Below are positions 33,303 to 39,614 of a stretch of DNA of 39,614 bases, in pieces. Both the position numbers and the translations under genes were made by a program. Every line of letters starts with the position of its first letter. Within the stretch, counting starts at the first letter, position 1. This DNA comes from Planctomycetia bacterium (GTDB lineage: Bacteria > Planctomycetota > Planctomycetia > Pirellulales > Thermoguttaceae), in NCBI GenBank assembly GCA_030527015.1, contig JAUNBR010000035.1, forward strand, positions 1 through 39,614, read 5' to 3'. The notes beneath the pieces were generated by a model. The model saw only the letters and a list, made by a program, of their open reading frames with translations, was not told the DNA's origin and ran no database searches.

Positions 33303-34277
33303 ATGTCGATTTCACCCCGATCCTCTTTTAGCCTTCCGATTACGATCGGTATTATTATGATCATTTTGGTCATTTTACTGGGAACTGGCTGGATTATTTC
33401 CACGATGATTGCAGCCAAAGAATTATCGACCATGTCTAGTTTATACTGGTGGTTACTGGTTACCGGCTCCTTTTTTTTGTGTCTTATTCTCGCGGGAACC
33501 ATTACCTATCTTGTTTTTTCCATTAAAGTGATCCATCTGAATCGTCAGCAGTCGAATTTTATTGACAGTGTAACTCATGAACTAAAATCGCCGCTGGCAT
33601 CTCTGAAACTTTATACTCAGACTCTCACAAAATATGAAGTTTCACCAAAAGAAAAACAAAAATTTTATCTTTCCATGATGGAAGATATCGAGCGTCTGGA
33701 TCTTTTGATTAATCAGGTTTTACGTGCCGGACAGCTCGAAACAGAAAAAAATATCGTCATTTTTGAAGAAACTTTTCATCTGGAACCTCTGGTGGAAAAT
33801 GCCATCCGCAGCGCATGCCTGTGTCATAACGTACACGAATCTCATGTTCTGCGAAATTTTCCAGATGACAGGGTTACTTTTCCTCGAATTCCTCTTGAAA
33901 TGATCCTCAGAAATCTGATCGATAATGCTGTAAAGTATGCAGGAATCCCTCCTAAAATTTGTATCGACATACGCTGGGGTTATCGAAACGCATGTATCAT
34001 ACGAATTTCTGATAATGGCCCCGGAATTCACATTTCGTTACGGAAAAAAGTTTTCAGAAGATTTTTTCGTGCCGGAAACGAACTGGAACGCAAAAAAACA
34101 GGGACCGGACTGGGACTTTACCTGGTACATCTGTACGTAAAACTCCTCCGTGGGAAAATCCGTATCCGCACTAATAAACTCGGCGGCACCACATTCCATC
34201 TCATTTTACCACTTAATGTTACATCAAAACATTCACTATTTTTAAAAAATAAACAAAAAAGTGTTTTTATGGAATAA
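33303..34277 (+). CDS. Sensor histidine kinase (orphan)
   Basis: The protein has 324 residues; no strong ribosome site is seen (AAGAAAA upstream). Two membrane helices lie at ~12-37 (ITIGIIMIILVILLGTGWII) and ~47-72, with a very short outside loop, so sensing is probably inside or within the membrane. The HisKA H-box is at ~88 (SVTHELKSPLASLKLY, His ~91). The ATPase domain has the N-box RNLIDNAVKYA (~203), DNGPGI (~237) and GTGLGLYLV (~267-275). A response regulator would be expected next to it but none is in the window, so it is an orphan kinase. The last ~15 residues are Lys/Phe-rich, of no known domain. Confidence 0.9.
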   Translation: MSISPRSSFSLPITIGIIMIILVILLGTGWIISTMIAAKELSTMSSLYWWLLVTGSFFLCLILAGTITYLVFSIKVIHLNRQQSNFIDSVTHELKSPLASLKLYTQTLTKYEVSPKEKQKFYLSMMEDIERLDLLINQVLRAGQLETEKNIVIFEETFHLEPLVENAIRSACLCHNVHESHVLRNFPDDRVTFPRIPLEMILRNLIDNAVKYAGIPPKICIDIRWGYRNACIIRISDNGPGIHISLRKKVFRRFFRAGNELERKKTGTGLGLYLVHLYVKLLRGKIRIRTNKLGGTTFHLILPLNVTSKHSLFLKNKQKSVFME

Positions 34278-34285
34278 AGGTTCTG

Positions 34286-34324
34286 AAAAAAACAGAAGAA
34301 ATTTATAGTAAATCACCGATTTAT
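34286..34324 (+). repeat. TATAC element, right-end remnant
   Basis: GAAGAAATTTATAGTAAATC then ACCGATTTATA matches only the right end, just after the kinase stop codon. Confidence 0.5.
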
Positions 34325-34426
34325 ACGGATTCTCCTTAAATTTTCGTTTTTTGCTTTACTGAAAACAGACATGTTCAGTAAAGCAAAAATGCCGAGGAAG
34401 CAGAAATTCATAGTGCATCGGGTATA
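34322..34426 (+). repeat. TATAC element, complete
   Basis: A copy, TATACGGATTCTCCTTAAA to GTGCATCGGGTATA, lies between the kinase and queE. Confidence 0.87.
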
Positions 34427-34442
34427 AGAAATACCGAAAAAA

Positions 34443-34472
34443 CTCATTTTTTACAGTACATCAGGTACATAA
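34443..34472 (+). repeat. TATAC right-end remnant overlapping the queE ribosome site
   Basis: TTTTTTACAGTACATCAGGT then ACATAA resembles the right end GTGCATCGGGTATAA. Its AGGT is the only candidate ribosome site before the queE ATG. Confidence 0.4.
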
Positions 34473-35246
34473 ATGGAAGAAACACTGCCCATTTCAGAAA
34501 TCTTTACTTCATGGCAGGGAGAAGGGCTCCTGACAGGCACTCCTTCTGTCTTTTTGCGTGTGGCAGGCTGCCATCTTCGCTGCACATTCTGTGACACACG
34601 TTATGCATGGGAAACCATCTCCGCAGTAAAACAGACGGTAAACTCCCTGGTAACCACCATTCAATTTATGGCTGAAAATCCAAAATTTCCTAAACTTATC
34701 CCTGAATGTACATTTCTTCCGATTCCTGCTGCCGTGACGCGTATTTTTCATGTCGTCATTACCGGCGGAGAACCTCTGCTTTTCCCTGCTCTCATACCTC
34801 TGACTCAAAAGCTCAGAACTCTCGGCTTTCACATTACGGTGGAAACTTCTGCCACACGCTTTCTTCCTTTATCATGTAACCTGTGGTCCTTAAGTCCAAA
34901 ACTTTTAAACTCTCTGCCCGCCTTCCAAGAAAACCCTGCTTTTTATGCTCAGCATAAAGCTCACTGCCAGTATTCCGCCAGTACACTCCAAAAATTTACC
35001 GCTTCTCAGACCGATTACCAATTAAAATTTGTGATAAATACGCCTGAAGACATCTCCGAAATTCAAGATTTTATGAAGGCGTACCCTTTTTTACATCCAG
35101 ATCGGGTTCTTCTTATGGCTCAGGGAAAAACACGAAATGAAATTCTTTCGAAAGAACGCTGGCTGCAAGAATTAGCGGCATTCCATAAATATCGGATTTC
35201 TCCACGCGCACATCTTTTTTGGTTTAACCAAAAACAGGGAGTCTGA
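34473..35246 (+). CDS. queE: 7-carboxy-7-deazaguanine synthase (radical SAM)
   Basis: The protein has 257 residues. SEIFTSWQGEGLLTGTPSVF, then RVAGCHLRCTFCDTRYAW, is the QueE signature. The shortened CxxxCxxC cluster (C33, C37, C40) binds the 4Fe-4S center. FHVVITGGEPLLFP is the GGEP SAM-binding motif. SPKLLNSLP and the C-terminal RISPRAHLFWFNQKQGV fit the family. It rearranges 6-carboxytetrahydropterin to 7-carboxy-7-deazaguanine, step three of the queuosine/preQ0 pathway. No queC, queD or queF is in the window. An insert of about 35 residues lies after the first motif (AVKQTVNSLV to FLPIPAAVTR). Confidence 0.93.
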   Translation: MEETLPISEIFTSWQGEGLLTGTPSVFLRVAGCHLRCTFCDTRYAWETISAVKQTVNSLVTTIQFMAENPKFPKLIPECTFLPIPAAVTRIFHVVITGGEPLLFPALIPLTQKLRTLGFHITVETSATRFLPLSCNLWSLSPKLLNSLPAFQENPAFYAQHKAHCQYSASTLQKFTASQTDYQLKFVINTPEDISEIQDFMKAYPFLHPDRVLLMAQGKTRNEILSKERWLQELAAFHKYRISPRAHLFWFNQKQGV

Positions 35247-35345
35247 CCTTAAAAATACTTATAGAGCCAGCACTTTAAATCGGTTTTAACTCGACATCCT
35301 TAAAAAGATATACACCTCTATAAATAAAGAGTTTTTCAGGTATTT

Positions 35346-35450
35346 TATACCATGTACACTATAAATTTCCGTTTCCCCGGTATTTTTGCCTCACCGAATA
35401 TGCCTCTACTTTAGAGCCACACAAAACGGAAATTTAAAGGTGAACCAAGA
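35346..35450 (-). repeat. TATAC element, complete
   Basis: An inverted copy runs from TATACCATGTACACTATAAA to TTTAAAGGTGAACCAAGA. Its outer left tip is diverged. Confidence 0.82.
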
Positions 35451-35460
35451 TGAAACGGAA

Positions 35461-35488
35461 TGAGGAATGAGGAGTGAGGGATGAGGGG
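35461..35488 (+). repeat. Heptamer array, G/A-rich arm
   Basis: Four exact 7-base units, TGAGGAA, TGAGGAG, TGAGGGA and TGAGGGG. The complementary C/T-rich heptamer array lies 190 bases downstream in inverted orientation. Confidence 0.85.
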
Positions 35489-35512
35489 TGAAAAAAGAAG
35501 GAGAGCGAAATT

Positions 35513-35629
35513 TATATCCGACACACACTATAAATTTCGCGCTCCCTGTCCGCCGAGAGACAGGCCACTTCCCTGCCTGCCACAGGCTGAACTGAAAATG
35601 CCGGTAAAGTTTATACTTCATCGGATATA
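35513..35629. repeat. Composite TATAC element with two right ends and nested palindromes
   Basis: An inverted right end (TATATCCGACACACACTATA) is joined to a plus right end (AAAATGCCGGTAAAG ... CATCGGATATA). Between them lie two small hairpins, CCTGTC-8-GACAGG and GCCTG-CCA-CAGGC. It sits between the two inverted heptamer arrays. Confidence 0.75.
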
Positions 35630-35675
35630 ATGCTCCTCTTCCACTTTTTCATTTCTTCTCCTCCTTTTTTATGCA

Positions 35676-35740
35676 TCACTCCTCCCCCCTCCCCCCTCCC
35701 CCCTCATCCCTCATCCCTCACTCCTCACTCCTCACTCCTT
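35676..35740 (+). repeat. Heptamer array, C/T-rich arm
   Basis: About eight 7-base units: CTCCCCC repeated three times, then CTCATCC twice and CTCACTC three times. This pure pyrimidine tract could pair with the 35461-35488 arm. Confidence 0.85.
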
Positions 35741-35741
35741 T

Positions 35742-35847
35742 TCATCCTGGTTCTTGTTTAAATTTCCATTTTATGCGGCCCAGAAACATGTATTTTCAGC
35801 GAAACAAAAATACCAGAAAAGCGGAATTTTATAATGCATCGGGTATA
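35742..35847 (+). repeat. TATAC element, complete, left tip overlapping the heptamer array
   Basis: CATCCTGGTTCTTGTTTAAA to ATGCATCGGGTATA; the left TATAC is replaced by heptamer-type sequence. It ends 7 bases before the enolase stop codon. Confidence 0.82.
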
Positions 35848-35854
35848 TTCTTCC

Positions 35855-37102
35855 TTATTCTTCCTTTTTTTCCACGTATTCAGCGATTTTTAATAAACGA
35901 TTATACTTCGCAGTTCGCTCTCCTCTTACCACACTTCCGGTTTTAATCCAGGACGCCTGAATTCCCACCGCCAAATCAGCGATAAAAGTATCTTCCGTTT
36001 CACCGCTGCGATGACTGATCACCGGCTCATATGCATACCGGCGTGCATACTGTATGGTATCCAGCGTTTCACTCAGAGTGCCGATCTGATTCAGTTTTAC
36101 AAGAATAGCATTTCCCACATGACGCCGGATCCCTTCTTCCAGCCGATTCTGATTCGTCACAAAAAGATCATCTCCAACAAGCATTATTTTACCACCTAAT
36201 TTTTCTGTCAGCATTTTCCACCCGTCCCAATCATCTTCCGCACATCCGTCCTCTAAAGAACATATCGGATACTTCCGTAACCACGTCTCATATAAATATA
36301 TCAGCTGTTCTGTATCCAAAACTTTTTCATCCAGCTTATATTTTCCATCTTTATACAGTTCACTGGCCGCCACATCCACCGCCAAAGAAATTTCCTCTCC
36401 CGGAATATATCCTGCCATCTGAATCGCTTCCATTAAAAAGTCAAAAGCTGTCTCAGAATGATCCATCTCTGGTGCGAAACCACCTTCATCTCCAATATTC
36501 GTTAACAGACTTCGCTCCTTTAGTAGCTTTTTTAACATATAATAACATTCACAGCCAGCACGAATTTTTTCTGAAAATTTCTTGATTCCATGAGGCACGA
36601 TCATAAATTCCTGAATATCCAGCATATTATCTGCATGTACTCCTCCGTTAATAAAATTCATCATGGGAACCGGAAGAGTCTCCGCAGAAATTCCACCGAT
36701 ATACTGAAATAACGGTATCTGCAGAGACTGCGCAGCAGCACGTGCCACGGCCAAGGAAACTCCTAAAATCGTATTCGCCCCCAGCCTACTTTTATTTTCT
36801 GTTCCGTCCAGCCTAATCAGGCGATGATCGATCAGCATCTGCTGACGCGCATCATATCCAAAAATTTCAGGTAAAATTTCATGCGCCACATACTCGACTG
36901 CTTTCAAAACTCCCTTCCCTCCATATTTTCGCATGTCTTCATCACGTAATTCATATGCTTCATGACTTCCCGTACTGGCTCCGCTGGGCACCGCCGCGAC
37001 TCCCACACTTCCATCTTCCAGACTGACCTCCACCTCCACCGTGGGATTTCCTCGGCTGTCCAAAATTTGCCGCGCTTCTATATTTATAATAGTCGTATCC
37101 AT
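35855..37102 (-). CDS. eno: Enolase (phosphopyruvate hydratase)
   Basis: The protein has 415 residues from the ATG at 37102, where AAAGGA lies 8 bases upstream and the family N-terminus ([20 protein letters not shown]) begins. The frame continues to 37279 only because it reads through a TATAC element. Seen are the loop [20 protein letters not shown] (metal and substrate loop), [10 protein letters not shown] (catalytic acid), [13 protein letters not shown] and VGDDLFVTN (metal ligands), KLNQIGT (catalytic Lys) and [18 protein letters not shown]. It converts 2-phosphoglycerate to phosphoenolpyruvate in glycolysis. It is monocistronic here. Confidence 0.97.
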   Translation of the reverse strand: MDTTIINIEARQILDSRGNPTVEVEVSLEDGSVGVAAVPSGASTGSHEAYELRDEDMRKYGGKGVLKAVEYVAHEILPEIFGYDARQQMLIDHRLIRLDGTENKSRLGANTILGVSLAVARAAAQSLQIPLFQYIGGISAETLPVPMMNFINGGVHADNMLDIQEFMIVPHGIKKFSEKIRAGCECYYMLKKLLKERSLLTNIGDEGGFAPEMDHSETAFDFLMEAIQMAGYIPGEEISLAVDVAASELYKDGKYKLDEKVLDTEQLIYLYETWLRKYPICSLEDGCAEDDWDGWKMLTEKLGGKIMLVGDDLFVTNQNRLEEGIRRHVGNAILVKLNQIGTLSETLDTIQYARRYAYEPVISHRSGETEDTFIADLAVGIQASWIKTGSVVRGERTAKYNRLLKIAEYVEKKEE

Positions 37103-37158
37103 CTTTTTCCTTTCTCTTATATTTCCTTTCTCTTTAGAATATCCGCCTGGTTCTTCTT

Positions 37159-37287
37159 TATACAGGTTCTCCTTTAAATATCCATTTTGTGCTGCTCTGA
37201 AAACAGGCATCTTCAGCCCAGCTTGGCTGCTGGAAGGAAAGCAAAATACATGCCTGTCGGCGAACAAAAAATGGTGCATCGGGTATT
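37159..37287 (+). repeat. TATAC element with nested insert, upstream of enolase
   Basis: TATACAGGTTCTCCTTTAAA to GGTGCATCGGGTATT. An inserted hairpin CAGCC-CAGCTT-GGCTG (from ~37214) and a TGCCTGTCGGCG stretch replace part of the right arm. It lies 56 bases before the eno ATG. Confidence 0.8.
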
Positions 37288-37474
37288 ATTTCATTCCATT
37301 CACATTACCCTCCACACACTTACTTTCTCTCTAAATTTTATTACCCTCGGCCACCTTCCAGAATATTCTCTCCTGACGTACAGGCACAAAAAACAAAACA
37401 TATCGGCATCACTTATTTTTAATTTCATTCCGCCCAAAACAGATATTTCAGAATTTAGAAATACCTAAAATAAA

Positions 37475-37583
37475 CCCTTCCCCGATACACTATAAATTTC
37501 CCTTTCCACGCATTTTTGCTTCGCTGAAAATGCATGCTTTCGGAACCTCAAAAAACAGGAATTTAAAGGAGGATCAGAGTATA
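37475..37583 (-). repeat. TATAC element, complete
   Basis: An inverted copy has right end CCCCGATACACTATAAA and left end TTTAAAGGAGGATCAGAGTATA. Its inner stem GCATTTTTGC/GCTGAAAATGC is intact. Confidence 0.82.
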
Positions 37584-37661
37584 TAATTTTTATTTTGTAC
37601 AGGGCTAAAAAACATCGGGTTTCGAGAATGGCAAAATACCAAAATTCATCATGCGTCAGAT
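37580..37661 (+). repeat. TATAC element, degenerate
   Basis: TATAATTTTTATTTTGTACA then GGCAAAATACC and CATGCGTCAGATA keep the element order. It shares its first four bases with the end of the previous copy. Confidence 0.45.
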
Positions 37662-38132
37662 AACGAAATGCCAAAATATAATATATCGAACATAAAATCG
37701 CACATTTCTGATGATTTTCATGCCAAAAGAACAAAAGTTCACATTCATACCTGGTGAAATTTCACATTAAACGTAAATTACCCTATGAAAACAGATATTT
37801 GGGTCACTCCGACTTTACAGATTATAACAACTTATCCACGTTAAATTCACCGGTTTTCCGGTTCTGCAAAACTTTTTCGAGAATACCTGTCACGAAAGAA
37901 TGACGGATTTTTCGCGAGATTTCACTATTCCGGTGAACGTTCTTCAAAAAAATTCTTTTTTTCTTCTGTACCAGTATTTGACTTCTTCGCGACAAAGAGT
38001 AAAATCTATAACATACTTGGGAGACGTGATGAAACTTCATCCACCTATTTTTTGTTTAAGTAATGGCACGTTATGACTTTTCTTTACATATACTGCCATT
38101 TTTTCCTAAAAAACTTTCTCCTGTTTCATTTT

Positions 38133-38215
38133 TATACGATTCCACTTTAAATTTTCATTTACGGCTCTGTCAGCCAGCATTTTGTATATAAAAAATAAAT
38201 AAAATGCTTTAAAAC
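38133..38215 (+). repeat. TATAC element, left half and rearranged centre
   Basis: TATACGATTCCACTTTAAA to CAGCCAGCATTTT, then AT-rich filler and AAAATGC, but no right terminal repeat. Confidence 0.6.
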
Positions 38216-38216
38216 A

Positions 38217-38313
38217 GATGCTATAAATTTCCGTTTTCCCGGCATTTTTGCTTCTCTCTAAAAATGCCTGCTTTCAGTGCAGCACAAAACGGAAATTTAA
38301 AATGGAACCAGTA
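38217..38313 (-). repeat. TATAC element, outer right tip lost
   Basis: GATGCTATAAATTTCCG to TTTAAAATGGAACCAGTA, inverted, with a good inner stem (GGCATTTTTGC/AAAAATGCC). It is fused to the preceding plus copy. Confidence 0.78.
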
Positions 38314-38400
38314 GAACACCAAAATTTTTTTGTGTATCAGTATAAAACAAAAAAGAAATCAGAGATTAAGGTTTTTTTTTATTTTTGAGAAGGATTTACC

Positions 38401-38515
38401 GCACACTAATTAAAATTTCCGTTTCGTTCAGCGATTATTCCGCGTAATATTCATTTTTTATGGCCCTGGAAAGTCATTTCCTCAATAAAAATGCCAAAAA
38501 ACGAAATTTAACGAA
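38401..38515 (+). repeat. Decayed TATAC-like sequence
   Basis: GCACACTAATTAAAATTTCC, then AAAAATGCCAAAAAACG and AAATTTAACG resemble the element's order. Both ends are gone. Confidence 0.35.
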
Positions 38516-38689
38516 TCAAAAAAATAACACCATGGGTTTCATACGAAAATGAAATCCATGAAAAGATTTTAAGTGTCTGGTATATATACATTTTTCCTCA
38601 CTCTCAAAAAATAGAAATTACATACTCCCATGAAAAATTGCCAGGAGTTTTCAGGCATCCGTATATTATCCATATGTACATTTTTTACA

Positions 38690-38806
38690 GAAACTTCATT
38701 TAATTTCCGTATTTAAAACCAGTGATTACACAAATATGCTCAATTATCTTGTCTGTGGCCAGATAAAAATCTTAAAATACGAAATTTCACAGTATCCTAA
38801 GTATAA
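38690..38806 (+). repeat. Decayed TATAC-like sequence
   Basis: AATTTCCGTATTTAAAACC on one side and AAATACGAAATTTCACAGTA then TCCTAAGTATA on the other. The inner hairpin is replaced. Confidence 0.4.
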
Positions 38807-39033
38807 AATGTAAAAATGCAAAAATATTTAAATTTGCCAAAATGGGTAATATTCACTGTTTACACAACTTTTGATTTTTAACGGAGGCGGCACTTCTTAA
38901 GCTGTTTTTTATCGGAAAATAGTAACAGGTGGAAAATATTCTGTTTTCTTATCTTCATAATAACAGCTTTTGAAATGTATCTTGAGTTTTCAGGAAAACG
39001 TCTCATACATGTATATTTTGCCGGGGGGCGAAC

Positions 39034-39614
39034 GTGACTGATCACGATATGGATATCGTTACTGAAATACTTCATCGACTGAAATCACAGCTCGGAGAAC
39101 AAGTTTTCTGTACATGGTTTCAGGAAAAAGTCCGACTTACTTTTCACCAAAAAACACTTTATCTCGATTCATATATACCTTATGTAACGCAGTGGAATCG
39201 GCGTTCATACAAAAATAAAATCAGAGAAATTGCGTCTGAACTGGCTGAATGTTCTGTCGAAATCATTTTTCGTACTATTACTGAAGCGGATTTTCTTAAA
39301 AGCCAGCTTCAGACTGAGGATTTTTTAAATCAGAACGCACAAAAAACAAAGAAAAAACGTTCGCCACTTTCTGGCTGTACGTTACATAAAAATTCTTCTA
39401 AAGCAGATACCGTCTCTGAAAAAAAACAAAATATCATATGCCCTTCCACAAAAAAATCCTTAAAAAATGGTGCGGAACAGCAGGCTCTGCTTTTTGAAAT
39501 GGAGCTTTCATCACCTGACACAGAAGATAATTTTCCAGAATGTCATTCTGCACAAAAACTGAAAGTTCAAAAGAAGGTTCCGAAAAAAGTCGCCGCTTCC
39601 ACGAAGAAGGTTCC
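39034..39614 (+). CDS. dnaA: Chromosomal replication initiator DnaA (3' truncated)
   Basis: 193 codons lie in the window. The GTG at 39034 follows a G-rich site (GGGGGG at 39023-39028); an ATG at 39049 is an alternative. Domain I is clear: IVTEILHRLKSQLGEQVFCT, WFQEKVRL and TLYLDSYIPYVTQWNRRSYK, with the conserved Trp of the DnaB/DiaA-binding face. From ~95 a Lys/Ser/Glu-rich linker (domain II) follows, unusually long with many Lys runs. The AAA+ ATPase and DNA-binding domains lie beyond the window, so the call rests on domain I and position. The 1.9-kb gene-free region upstream fits an origin. Confidence 0.85.
   Translation, partial: MTDHDMDIVTEILHRLKSQLGEQVFCTWFQEKVRLTFHQKTLYLDSYIPYVTQWNRRSYKNKIREIASELAECSVEIIFRTITEADFLKSQLQTEDFLNQNAQKTKKKRSPLSGCTLHKNSSKADTVSEKKQNIICPSTKKSLKNGAEQQALLFEMELSSPDTEDNFPECHSAQKLKVQKKVPKKVAASTKKV

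Larger units (their letters stand above)
37662..39033. other. Possible replication-origin region upstream of dnaA
   Basis: This gene-poor AT-rich stretch lies directly before dnaA, a frequent place for oriC. Sites matching the DnaA box TTATCCACA at 8 of 9 positions are TTATCCACG (37832-37840), TTATCCATA (38666-38674), and, against TTWTNCACA, GTTTACACA (38858-38866). A short hairpin ACCGG-TTTT-CCGGT is at 37850-37863, and CATGGGTTTCAT/ATGAAATCCATG at 38531-38560. TATAC remnants also occupy it. Boxes at this stringency can arise by chance in AT-rich DNA. Confidence 0.35.

Noticed and set aside
37103..37279. 59-residue N-terminal extension of enolase
   Set aside because: The extra residues are the translation of a TATAC element, and a good ribosome site and the family start lie at 37102.
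37822..38040. 72-codon minus-strand frame upstream of dnaA
   Set aside because: A Lys/Arg/Ser-rich frame; GGTGG abuts the ATG with no spacing, it overlaps the DnaA-box-like site, and it is not L34 or any protein I recognise.
643..38806. Dispersed repeats as a CRISPR array
   Set aside because: Copies are ~105 bp, lie kilobases apart in both orientations, diverge from each other and have no uniform spacers. No cas genes are present.

Overview
The window looks like chromosomal DNA from a low-GC, flagellated, Gram-negative-type bacterium, most likely a planctomycete or a close PVC-group relative. I infer this from gene content: an EF-hand/collagen-like secreted protein, a DUF502 membrane protein, a large parvulin-type PPIase next to mfd, an ECF sigma factor with a membrane partner, and a secretin-like protein with a long acidic, Pro/Ser-rich linker. 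No 16S gene is present, so the assignment is tentative. Shine-Dalgarno sites are good (rpsU has a complete AAGGAGGTGAT), and GTG starts occur (rpsU, flhF, dnaA).

Layout: 1-403 is the 3' end of a secreted EF-hand protein. 902-2401 holds a SAM hydrolase-family gene and rpmB. 2965-3735 is an exported hypothetical. 4401-7253 is a flagellar pair (flhF, fliA) with a small ORF coupled to flhF. 7547-8423 holds a small helical protein and rpsU. 8826-11555 encodes a secretin-like protein. 11781-12446 is DUF502. 13135-16104 is polA. 16773-20108 holds an exported hypothetical and an ECF sigma/membrane-partner pair. 20517-21335 holds gene remnants. 21701-28284 holds a secreted hypothetical, a parvulin PPIase and mfd. 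28860-32089 holds a coiled-coil protein and a TlpA-like thioredoxin. 33303-35246 holds an orphan histidine kinase and queE. 35855-37102 is enolase. 39034 to the end is the start of dnaA, preceded by a 1.9 kb non-coding region with DnaA-box-like sites.

The most striking feature is not a gene. Nearly every intergenic region carries one or more copies of a ~105-bp imperfect palindrome, here nicknamed the TATAC element. Its ends read TATACTGGTTCCACTTTAAA and, inverted, TATACCCGATACACTATAAA, and it has an inner hairpin around GGCATTTT/AAAATGCC. I count roughly 40 full, partial or decayed copies in both orientations, about a tenth of the window by eye. One copy is inserted cleanly inside another (33044-33250), which shows that it moved as a discrete unit, apparently into a TA. 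One copy supplies the last 41 residues and the stop codon of the ECF partner protein. Three copies lie in a 211-bp tandem array with a terminator. Several carry a second small palindrome (CCTGTC..GACAGG), and two are composites with two right ends. No transposase is encoded here, so the element looks like a non-autonomous MITE-like or RPE-like family.
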